In this document: positions 30,985 to 40,608 of the stretch, piece by piece | Layout: every line of letters begins with the position of its first letter | Position numbering within the stretch: position 1 is the first letter of the stretch | From: Locusta migratoria | Taxonomy: Eukaryota; Arthropoda; Insecta; Orthoptera; Acrididae | Reading direction: 5' to 3' | Assembly: GCA_026315105.1 (NCBI GenBank) | Contig: CM048746.1 | Span: forward strand, 643,128,898 to 643,192,897 | DNA length: 64,000 bases | Made by a program: the position numbers and the translations under genes | The notes under the pieces: generated by a model | The model's database searches: none | What the model saw: the letters and a program-made list of their open reading frames with translations, nothing else | What the model was told of the DNA's origin: nothing

Positions 30985-32665
30985 AAGGCCGTAAGTGGAA
31001 ACATGCGGCGACTTGAAAATAGTTGCAATGATACTGGAAATGCAACAAAGCTACACGAAATATGCATTTTTTTTCTGTGAGTGGGATAGTCGTGTCAGAA
31101 ATTTCCACTTTAAAAGAAAGGTTTGGCCTGAAAGGAGCTGGAAAGTGCGAGAAAAAAAATTACAGGTTGAGAAATTGGTAGCCAGTGAAGATGATCTTCT
31201 ACCACCTCTCCACATCAAGCGAGGCCTTTTTAAACAGATTGTAAAGGCCATGAATCAATCTGGACAAGGGTCTATGTACCTTTCAAAAAAGTGCCCTCGA
31301 CTTTTTTCAGTAAAAATAAAGGAAGGGGTGTATGTGGGCCCCCAAAAAAGCATGGATCTCTTTTAAGAACGTAACCGAAAACTTTCTGGGAAGGACAAGA
31401 TCTGACAACAACGAACAATTAGTTCAAGAAATGATAAATGCATGTAGGGATTTAGGATGTAACATGTCATTGAAAGTGCATTTCATAGATTCACATCTAA
31501 ACTATTTTCCTGAGAGCTGTAGCAATGTTTCCGTCGAACATGTTGAAAGGTTCCATCTACATCTACATGAGATACTCTGCAAATCACATTTAAGTATCTG
31601 GCAGAGGGTTCATCGAACCACGTTTATACTATTTATCTCCCATTCCATTCTCGAATAGCGCGCGGGAAGAAAGAACGCCTGAATCTCTCCATTGGAGCTC
31701 TGATTTCTCGTATTTTATTCTGATTATCATTTCTACCTATGTAAGTGGGAGTCAACAATATATTTTCGCATTCGGAGGAGAATGTTGGCGATTGAAGTTG
31801 CGTAAGTAGCCCACGCCGCAGCGATAAGCGCCGTTGTTGTAACGATTCCCATCCCAGATCCGGTCATTTCCGTAACGCTGTCTCCCCTGTATCGTGACAA
31901 TACAAAACGAGCTGCCGTTCTCTGCACTCTTTCGATGTCCTCCGTCAAACCCACCTGATAAGGATCCATCACTGGGCAGCAATACTCCAAAAATGGACGG
32001 ACAAGCGTAGTGTATGCAGTTTCTTTAATAGTTCTGTTACATCTTTTAAGGGTTCAGCCAACAAAAAGCAGTCTCTGTTTCGACTTTACCACATGTTCTT
32101 TCGAGTTTAAGTCTGAAGTAATAGTAATTCCTCGGTATTGAGTGGAGATTACGGCCTTCACTTTTGATTGATTTATTTTGTAAACAAAGTTTAACGGATT
32201 TCTTTTCGAACTCATGTGGACGACTTCACGCTTCACATTATTTAGAGTCAATTGCCAATTTTTACACCATAGTGTTATCTTATTTAGATCGTTCTGCAGT
32301 TGGTTTTGATCTTCAGATAATTTTACTAAGCGGTAAATGACGGTGTCATCTGCAAAAAACCTTAGAGAGTTACTTAGATTTTCTCTCAAATCGTTTATGT
32401 AAATAATGAACAGCAGAGGTTCAATGACACTACCCTGTGGAACGCCCGATATTACCTCTGTTTTAGTCGATGCCTTACTATCGATTACTACAAACTGTGT
32501 CCTCTCTGATAGGAAATCCCCTATCCAGTTGCAAATTTGGGGCGATATACCATAACCACCATCAAGACACAATGTTCTTGGAAAAGCTTTATGAAGGAAA
32601 TGGGTGCCTGCAGTACTTGCCGATTACTGCTGGAACATGATTCGAGAGTACACCATCGTTCAAAC
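30985..32665 (+). pseudogene. Transposon-type arthropod repeat protein, split by LINE B
   Basis: The frames at 30995-31366 and 31332-31556 together encode GDLKIVAMILEMQQSYTKY, then FFCEWDSRVRNF, LLPPLHIKRGLFKQIVKAMN and CPRLFSVKIKEGVYVGPQ, and, after a frameshift near 31345, LGCNMSLKVHFIDSHL and VEHVERFH. I recognise this as a repetitive protein family common in arthropod genomes, probably transposon-derived, but I cannot name its function with confidence. The gene stops at 31556 where a LINE B copy enters. It resumes after the LINE at about 32560 (HQDTMFLEKLYEGN, then ADYCWNMIRE in another frame). Confidence 0.65.
31555..32560 (-). pseudogene. LINE 'B' copy 2, inserted in the preceding gene
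   Basis: The minus strand carries the RT end: ISGVPQGSVIEPLLFIIYIN, the intact catalytic box RFFADDTVIYRLV, NWQLTLNNVKREVVHMSSKR, and then C-terminal pieces in other frames. The 3' tail is GTAGATGTAGATGG at the left edge. CCATC flanks both ends (31553-31557 and 32559-32563), possibly a short TSD. The 5' part is truncated and several frames are broken. Confidence 0.8.
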
Positions 32666-32940
32666 CGTAGTACATAACTTTTTATTATCACAGCATAGAC
32701 ATACAAATAGAACATTGTCTATAACTTGAAAACTGTGCCTGACACGGAAAAACTAATTTTAGATTTGAATTTAGGGTGTATGTTTCCATATGAATCACGT
32801 GTGAAACTCTCAGTAAAAACGTTTTAATTTTTTTTTATTTTTTTTTTTATTATTATTATTTTTTGTGGTACAGTGTTATTCGTGTTTTGAGTGACATAAA
32901 ACATCAGCTATACAATACGAACACTTGTCAAAGACTTAGC
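32666..32940. other. AT-rich stretch with T run
   Basis: Only low-complexity T-rich sequence (about 32827-32866) is visible. Confidence 0.4.
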
Positions 32941-32944
32941 AATA

Positions 32945-33180
32945 AAATCTCACTGAGGTGTTTTACATTTGTAGTTTTGTAAGTTTTTGCAAAGATTTTG
33001 GTCCAAATAATAATCTAAATAATAAAAAATTAATTAATAAGAGTGTCTGAAACTCTTTTAGGAAATAAAAAAATTTAAGTCGTTGCGAGTTCCGAAACAC
33101 TGACCTTCAGCGTCATAGTCTAACGCCTTGACCACTACCCTACGACCATCAACCAAAAGTTGTGCCCTCATGCTATTAAT
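32945..33180 (+). repeat. 'F' repeat fragment (left end and tRNA-like part)
   Basis: It begins like the other F copies (GGTGTTTTACATTTGTAG). An antisense tRNA-like segment (CATAGTCTAACGCCTTGACC, CTACCCTACGACC) follows. It lacks the ~335-bp units and is followed by a further F copy at 33247. Confidence 0.65.
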
Positions 33181-33246
33181 GTCGTACCAGAGCTGGGCAC
33201 CGTTAATCAACAATTTAGATTCGTTAACCATTAATTCGTTACTAAA

Positions 33247-34640
33247 AAATCGCACAGACCTGTTTTACGACCCTCTTTAGATTTGTAGTTTTATAAGTTT
33301 TTGCAAACATTTTGAACCAAAATAATAATGTAAATAATAAAAAATTAATTAATTAATAACAGTGTCTGAAACCGTTGTAGGAAAACAGATTTTAGGTACT
33401 TGCAGGTTTCGAACCAATGACTTTCAGCGTCACAGTCCAATACATTGCCCAACACGCTACAGCTAACAGATAGGAATTGCGTTCCTTAATCTCATACTAT
33501 CGATAGCCGTTGTTAACTGATGCTAATATGGCATTTGTAGACACTAGATTATCATTTATCGTACGAAGAACGATGTGTTTTTGTTAATTCATAAGTGCGC
33601 CATTGCTTTGAAATGACAACGTGTAAGTTACAATAAGGAAATCATCAAATACGCAACGCAAGATGGCGTATGCCAGAGAGAGTTCTGGGCGAGGAATGTC
33701 ACGTGACATCTCTTGAACGGCTGGTTTTCGTTAATTCAATGGAGGGTGTCAAATCTCCGTTATTTTTGCAAATATCTCTCAAACGATTCGAGATATATAT
33801 TAAAAAACACTAGGGAACAAAGTTGTAGAGAATTTTCTCCCCTATAAATTCCGTTATTCAATTTTCGCGTCGGATGAACGGTTTATTTGCAATTAAAATT
33901 ACATTACATACGGCTTTTTTGGTATCGTTAACGTATTTCTTGTCCGAAAATTTTGAAAAAAAAGGGGGGTTCTGGTCTCTGGTGGGCTACAATTATGTCT
34001 CTAAAATTTGGTGCTGATCGGTTGAACGGTCTTAAAAACAGGGAACACGTTACGGACAGAGAGAAGGACACACAGACAGACATATATCCCAAAAACGCCG
34101 TTATTTTTGAAATATCTCTGAAATGATATATATATATATATAAAACACACACACACATAAGAGTGCAAAGTTGTACAGAATTTTCTACTCCACAAATTCG
34201 GTTATTCAATTTTCGTGTCAGATGAACGGTTCGTTTGCAATTACAATTATATTACAAACAGCTTTTTTTTGTATTACTACCGTATTTTTTGTCCGAAGAA
34301 TTTGAGAAAGGGAGGTTCTGGTCTCTGGCGGCCTACAATTATGTCTGTAAGATTTGGTGCTGATCAGTTGAACGGTTAGTGTTAAAAACAGGGAACACGT
34401 TACGGACAGACAGGCACCCCAAAATCGCCTTTATTTGTGCAAATATCTGTGAAACGATACGAGATATGAAAAAAATATAAGAGAGCAAAGGTGTAGAGAA
34501 TTTTCTGCTCTACAAATTCGGTTATTCAATTTTCGCATCGGATGAATAGTTAAGCCGTTATTTTCATTTAAATTTCGAGTTGTGAAAAGACGATCGCAAA
34601 GGCCCACTTTTAGTGTTACTACGTAACCTAAAACGGTGAC
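33247..34640 (+). repeat. Composite 'F' repeat, copy 3 (three ~335-bp units)
   Basis: The left end and tRNA-like part (GGTTTCGAACCAATGAC at about 33405) are followed by units that start near 33761, 34098 and 34432, each with the words CGTTATTTTTG-like, TTGTA-AGAATTTTCT, GGTTCTGGTCTCTGG and GGGAACACGTTACGGACAG. The end is TTTTAGTGTTACTACGTAACC. Copies 1 and 2 have two units and one, so the unit number is variable. Confidence 0.7.
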
Positions 34641-34654
34641 AGGCTTCACTTTTT

Positions 34655-34753
34655 CAAAAATGTTCAAATGTTTGTAAAGCTATAGGACCAAACTGCGTGG
34701 TCATCAGTTCGTAACTTAGAAACTACTTAACCTAAGGTAAACTAACCACCTAA

Positions 34754-34805
<52 letters not shown>

Positions 34806-34891
34806 ATGCCCCAGAGAGGAATGGAACGTCCGTGGCGAGCAACCGCGCGCACCGCAGCGAGGCGCGTTAGACCGCTCGGCTACTCCACCGC
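34655..34891 (-). mobile_element. SINE family 2 with long (CA)n, antisense
   Basis: Body, (CA)n tract (about 34756-34803), B box and head are all present in antisense. The TSD GGCTTCACTTTTT is perfect (34642-34654 and 34892-34904). Confidence 0.9.
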
Positions 34892-34939
34892 GGCTTCACT
34901 TTTTGGGCGTACGGTCGTCTCCGTCCATTCTAACCTCCT

Positions 34940-35560
34940 TGGCAGGACCTACACCTACGAGTGTCAGTCAGGGTCAACGGTTCGTCTGTCGCTGGGCGTT
35001 TGCGCCAAAGTCGTAGCCGGCGACAGCCGTCGAGAACGCATCGGCGCGCGCGCTGTGGCTCGGTAAATGGAGCCCCGCTGTGTGTTGGCGCAACATCATC
35101 TCCATATTTATTGGCGCGCTCCCCGCCTGGCAGGTTGGGCCTAATATATAGGGGCGGCTTCCCGGCACACCGCTATAGGTTATCGCCATAATTTTATTTA
35201 CGACCGCCGCAATCGCCGGCGCCGGCGCCATTTTAATACGTCTGGCAGAATTAGGCAGAGCAGTGAAGCACCGCCCGCCTGTGGGGAACAAGGCGGGATC
35301 CCACCCCGCAGCCGGCGTGCGAGGCCGCTATAAATATCCCGCCGCCGCCAGCCCCTTCCGGAAGGGTCGCGTGGCGATTATCCAGCCGGTGTATTCGTCC
35401 TGGCCGCCGCGCCGTAAAAACCCAACCCGCACCTTCCGCAGCCGCCGCGTCTGCTTATCTTGACGCGGGCCGCGCGTACCTCGTATATTTCCCCCAATTT
35501 TATCATAGATCGTGACTCATTATTCCGCTGCCGACGAAAAGACATACCGGCCATTAAGTT
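34940..35560. other. G+C-rich island 7
   Basis: This CpG-rich block has many AT insets: CATATTTATTGGCGC near 35100, CCTAATATATAGGGG near 35140, CATAATTTTATTTACG near 35187, CTATAAATATCCC near 35328 and CCAATTTTATCATAG near 35494. No domain was found in the frames. Confidence 0.45.
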
Positions 35561-36072
35561 GAAAAAAGGGGAAGCACGGCCCGAGTTTACTTAGCAGCTC
35601 TCAGTGGAGTAGCGGAGGAAGCTGAAGAATGACAACAGTATGGCGGGCTGCGTACGCGGAGTAGAGATCGTTCCTGTCGATGTGGTTGTTTTTCCTTAAC
35701 CCAGATGATCCTGACGTCCTTCCAGAATGATGGTTTTTCGTTTGTTTAAACATTTAAATTAAATTGTTTCCTTTTAGCACGAAACACGTTCTCCTTTTGG
35801 CACAAAACACTCTGTCATAGGACTATTATCTGGATATTGATCATTAACATGCAAATACTAACAATCATAGTTTTAGCACGTTATTCTACGTTAGTCATCT
35901 TTGAATATAGGAATTCAGAAGCAACATATGAATTAACTGATGATTTTGGGTCTGTAAGTATTTACCTATCAATTTCATTTTTAATGTTCAGAAACATAGG
36001 GATGGCTTCATAATTGAAACGTCATATCTAACATGTAATATTAGTGTTTTCATTTTTACCGCGTTCCAGAAT
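35561..36072. other. Unannotated stretch
   Basis: AT-rich, with no motif recognised. Confidence 0.4.
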
Positions 36073-36084
36073 GACGGCCTTTTA

Positions 36085-36442
36085 AAAATGTTCAAATGTT
36101 TGTCAAGCTTACGGGACTTAACTACGGGGTCATCAGTCCCTAAACTTACAAACTACTTATGAACTACTTACGAACTATGACGGCACAAATATCCATGCCC
36201 GAGGGGGGATTCGAAACCCCGACCGTAGTGGCCGTGCAGACCGTGACTGGAGCGCCTCAGTCTCCTCGACCACCGCGGCCGGCACAGGGTCAACAGTCCC
36301 TAAACTTACAAACTACTTATGAACTACTTACAACTAAGGACGGCACAAATATCCATGCCCGAGGGGGGATTCGAACCCCCGACAGTAGTGGCCGTGCAGA
36401 CCGTGACTGGAGCGCCTCAGTCCCCTCGGCCACCGCGACGGC
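36085..36442 (-). mobile_element. Dimeric SINE family 1, antisense
   Basis: Two head-to-tail units (36285-36442, lacking its 3' tail, and 36085-36284) are both antisense. A single 12-bp TSD GACGGCCTTTTA flanks the pair (36073-36084 and 36443-36454) and no TSD lies between the units, so the dimer was inserted in one event. Confidence 0.85.
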
Positions 36443-36596
36443 GACGGCCTTTTATGCCGAGACCAAGGATACAATTCGTGTAAAATCAATGTTTTAGCGT
36501 TTGAAAGATATATTACAGATGTAATAAACTATCTTTTAATCCAGAAGTAACCGGAAAAAATAAATCAGGAACATCTGGGTTAATTATTTTCCACCG

Positions 36597-36665
36597 AGCG
36601 AGGTGTCGCGGCGGCTAGGACATGCCGCCTGCATTCGGCATAAGGCGGTTCAAATCCGCCTTATA
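36597..36665 (+). repeat. tRNA-like SINE head
   Basis: It reads ACCGAGCGAGGTGTCGCGGC and then AAGGCGGTTCAAATCCGCC, a tRNA-like A/B box pair of the family 3 head type. It has no body and is followed directly by LINE B's 3' end. The acceptor stem cannot be closed, so it is not called as a tRNA gene. Confidence 0.5.
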
Positions 36666-36671
36666 CATATA

Positions 36672-38030
36672 CATGGGATACTCTGCAAATCACATTTAAG
36701 TGCCTGGCAGAGGGTTCATCGAACCACAGTTATACTATGTTATCTCCCACTCCATTCTCGAATAGCTCGCAGGAAGAATGAACACCTGAATCTCTCCGTT
36801 CGGGCTCTGATTTCTCGTATTTTATTCTGATGATCATTTCTACCTATGTAAGTGGCAGCCAACTATATATTTTCGCATTCGAAGGAGAATGTTGGCGATT
36901 GGAGTTTCGTAAGTAGCTCACGCCGCAGCCATAAAGCGCTGTTGTTGTAATGATTCCCATCCCAGATCCCGTATCATTTCCGTAACGCTGTCTTCCCTGT
37001 ATCGTGACAATATGAAACGAGCTGTCCTTCTTTGACTCTTTCGATGGCCTCCGTCAAACCCAACTGATAAGGATCCCACACTGGGCAGCAATACTCCATA
37101 AAAGGACGGACAAGCGTAGTGTATGCAGTTTCTTTAGTAGTTCTGTTGCATCTTTTAAAGGTTCTGCCAATAAAACGCAGTCTCTGGTTCGCCTTTCCCA
37201 CCACGTTATCTACGTGTTCTTTCCACTTTAGCCGGCCGCGGTGGCCGAGGTGACTGAGGCGCTCCAGTCACGGTCAGCACGACCACTACGGTCGGGGGTT
37301 CGAATCCCCCCTCGGGCATGGATATTTGTGCCGTCCTAGTTCGTAAGTATTTCATAAGAAGTTTGTAAGTTTAGGGACTGATGACCCCGTAGTTAAGTCC
37401 CATAAACGTTACAAACATTTGAACATTTTTTTTCCACTTTAAGTGTGAAGTAATAGTAATTCCTAGGTATTTTGTGGGGTTTACGGCCTTCACTTTTGAT
37501 TGATTTATCTTGTAAACAAAATTTAATGGATTTCTTTTCGTACTCATGTGGACGTCTTCACACTTCTCATTATTTAGAGTCAATTGCTTATTTTTACACC
37601 ATACTGATATCTTATTCAGAACGTTCTGCAGTTGATCTTCAGATTATTTTACTAGACGGTAAATGATGGCGTCATCTGACAAACAACCTAAATCGTTTAT
37701 GTAAACAAGGAACAGCAGAGGACCAATAACACCACCCTGTGGAACGCCAGATATCACCTCTGTTTTAGTCGATGCCTTACCATCGACTATTACGAACTGT
37801 GTCCTCGCTGACGGAAATTTGGGGCGATATACCGTTACCACGCAATTTTATTGAAAGCCGTTTGTGAGGTACGGTGTCAAAAGCCTTCTGGAAATCAAGG
37901 AATACGGAATGAATTTGCGGACCCTTTTCGATAGCACACATCACTTCGTGTGAGTAAAGAGCTAGTTGTGTTTCGCATTAACGATACTTTCTAAATCCAT
38001 TTTTATGTAGGTTTTTCGTAATTTCGTAAC
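36672..38030 (-). pseudogene. LINE 'B' copy 3, interrupted by a SINE
   Basis: RT pieces on the minus strand include VISGVPQGGVIGPLLFLVYI (about 37730), NEKCEDVHMSTKRNPLNFVY (37540), VRPFMEYCCPVWDPYQLGLT (37060) and EAIERVKEGQL. The family 1 SINE at 37231-37430 splits it. The element is 5'-truncated and frame-broken. Confidence 0.8.
37231..37430 (+). mobile_element. SINE family 1 inserted in LINE B
   Basis: This is a complete copy with the TSD TTCCACTTTA (37221-37230 and 37432-37441). Both flanks belong to the LINE, so the SINE is younger. Confidence 0.9.
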
Positions 38031-38118
38031 GGAGAATGTTCATGAAAATGACCAAAATTGCGAAAATTTGAATGGTTTTTCGTTTACTATATAGTATTCA
38101 AATTTCAATTACCAAATA

Positions 38119-38363
38119 TTAAGTCCCAATTCCGCTTCTAAATGCGGAAGAAAATAATAATTGAGGGTTTTGGCGGAAGAAAAAGGCAGCTCCACTTTTT
38201 TGCTCTATTGAGTTGAACATTCTATCACATACGGAAAAATGGGCCCCTTCGTTTGGTGCAAGAAATAGGCAGCTCCACCCACTAGTTTCAGAGAAATCCA
38301 TCAGATCGTTCATGGATTTCCAGAATTGGGCCACAGCTTTATGCCATGCGTCAAAGCGTTCGG
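38119..38363 (-). CDS. Unknown 81-codon frame upstream-flanked by a LINE
   Basis: The minus-strand frame reads through ERFDAWHKAVAQFWKSMNDL and SGWSCLFLAPNEGAHFSVCD and ends after FRSGIGT. I do not recognise it. The tryptophan- and phenylalanine-rich composition looks protein-like rather than random, and its upstream part is cut by the tail of LINE A at 38366. It may be the last exon or fragment of an unrelated transposon gene. Confidence 0.3.
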
Positions 38364-38365
38364 TA

Positions 38366-39345
38366 ATATACATCTACATCTACATCCATACTCCGTCATT
38401 CACCTTAAGGTACGTGGCGGAGGGTACACTGTACCACTACTAGGCATTTCCTTTCCTATTCCACACCCAAATAGAACGAGGAAAGAAGGAATGCTTATAT
38501 GCCTCCGTACGAGCCCTAATTTCTCTTATCTTGTCTTTGTGATCACCACTCGAAATGTAAGTCGGCGGCAGCAAGATCGTACTACACTAAGCTTCAAATA
38601 CCGGCCCTCTAATTTCCTTAACAGAAATTCACGAAAAGAACGTCGTCTTTCCTCTAGCGATCCCCAATTGAGTTGCCGGAGCATTTCCGTGACACTCGCG
38701 CATTGGTCGAACCTACCAGTAACAAACCTAGCTGCTCGCCTCGGAACTGCTTCTATGTCTTCCTTTAAACTGATCTGCTGCGGGTCCCAAACAGTTGAGC
38801 AATACTCAATACGTGCTCGTACAAGCGTTTTATACGCGGTCTCCTTTACAGGTGAACTACATATTCCCAAAATTCTCCCAATAAACCGAAGTCGGCTGTC
38901 CGCCTTACTCACAACTGTCCTTACACGTTCGTTCCATTTCATATCGCACTGCAATGTTACGTCTAGATATTTGAACGACGCGACAGCATTAAGAAGCTCA
39001 CTACTAATACTGTATTTGAATATTATGGGATTGTTTTTCCTGCTCAAGCGCATCCACCTTACATTTTTCTACATTGAGAGCTAGCTGCCATTCTTCATAC
39101 CAACTAGAAATTTTGTCTAAGTCATCCTGTATGCTATTACAGTCAGTTAAAGACGACGCCCTCCCATACACCACAGCATCATCAGCAAACAGCCACAAAT
39201 TACTACTTTCTCGGCCCATCAGATCATTTATATAGATAGAAAATAATAGCGGTCCTATCACACTCCCCTGGGGCACGCCTGACGATACACTCGTCGTTGA
39301 TGAACACTCGCCGACGAGAACAACGTACTGCGTTCTATATAGAAA
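38366..39345 (-). pseudogene. LINE 'A' copy 2
   Basis: The minus strand has RT motif 4 (MPQGSVIGPLLFSIYINDL at 39276), an intact LFADDAVVY box, and a long C-terminal frame (38526-39053: FKYLDVTLQCDMKW, KTLVRARIEYCSTVWDPQQI, VTEMLRQLNW, ERRRSFREFLLRKL). The 3' tail is GTAGATGTAGATGTA at the left edge. The upstream edge (VVLVGECSSTTS) is near 39340. One frameshift lies near 39030. It is the best-preserved A copy in its C-terminal part. Confidence 0.85.
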
Positions 39346-39700
39346 AGTGTTGGAGGAAGACGGAAAGAGTTTTTCTTCCAGTGGACTACGCTCGCATTAT
39401 CAGAAGAACAAGCCTAAAATGTAATGTCCCTGAAGTGGACCAGAAATTTATGAATAAGTTGTTTATAATCACTGAATCGATGAAAGTCGGCTGTTTTCAC
39501 ATTTATATCACGATTACTTATGTCTCTCGATATTTTACTAATGTTTGCAATGCAAAAATTACAGAAACTATCGGGTTAATTACGTAGAAAAGTAATTACA
39601 TACATTTCTCTTAGGGCCCTTTGCCCACCACCAGGAGCGCTAGAGTCGCTGCAATTGTCAGTTGGTAACAACTTTCACAGTATTGAGTGTCGCGCGGCTG
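39346..39700. other. Unannotated stretch
   Basis: The plus-strand frame at 39297-39587 overlaps the LINE edge and has no domain. Confidence 0.4.
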
Positions 39701-39950
39701 TGCCCTAAGTATGCACCGTTTAACTCTTGCGATACGAGTGCTGGAAACTTTGCGCGAAGTCTTCCTTTGGGATGGTCTTCAAAAGCATCGTAAAGTTTCG
39801 TCGGATGTCAGGAATACCGTGAAATATCTTTACTTTCAAAGTTAGTTTGGGTCGAGGGAATAGAAATAAGTCTGGAGGGTTCAGACCTGGCGAGTATGGT
39901 GGATCTTGACGTTGCACGAAACCGCTCGCCCACACACAACCAATATAGTC
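39700..39950 (-). pseudogene. mariner transposase C-terminal fragment
   Basis: The minus-strand frame contains PPYSPGLNPPDLFLFPRPKL and KTIPKEDFAQSFQHSYRK, the third-catalytic-residue region and tail of a mariner-family transposase. The first two acidic motifs are missing. It is truncated and inactive. Confidence 0.7.
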
Positions 39951-40156
39951 AAACAGTACCGGGCAAAAAAGGAATGGTGTGTATAGTTTCCAGGAAATGT
40001 GTCTCAGAGCTCAGAAGTGGGTATTTATGGGAGGTGACTATTTCGAAAGACCACAAGGTAACTCTAGTTCATAGTTCATCAACGTTAATGTTACACGACT
40101 ATTCGCCGAACTTCATTGTGAGAGGTCTTATTACGCCAGTGGACGGCAAACTTTAA

Positions 40157-40608
40157 CTTGTTGTTGTTGTGGTCTTCAGTCCGCAGACTGGTTTGATGCA
40201 GCTCTCCACGCTACCCTGTCCTGTGCAAGCTTCTTCGTCTGGGAATTCGTTCGGCAACCTACAACCTTTTCAATCTGCTTACTGTATTCGTCCCTAGGTC
40301 TCCCTCTACGATTTTTACCCCACACACTTCCCTCTAACGCTAAGTTGACGATTCCTTGATGTCTCAGAATGTGTCCAACCAATCTTCTTAGTCAGGATAT
40401 GCCAGAAACTCGTTTTCTCCCCGATTCGGTTAAGCACCTCCTCGTTAATTTTCGTTTGTAGCACAACATTTCAAAAGCTTCTATCATCTTTTTATCTGAA
40501 CTCCTTATCGTCCACGTTTCACTCCCATACAACGCTACACTCCAGGCAAATGCTTTCAGAAAGGACTTCCTAACATTTAACTTAATATTGGATGTTAAGT
40601 TTCGCTTC
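40157..40608 (-). pseudogene. Antisense RTE LINE, 3' part (left of the nested RTE)
   Basis: The minus strand carries the RTE tail (TTGTTGTTGTTGTGGTCTTC read on plus), then the C-terminal codons (VGHILRHQGIVNLALEGSVW, GKNRRGRPRDEYSKQI). It continues at 43899-44655, the two halves being separated by a full RTE insertion. Confidence 0.85.
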
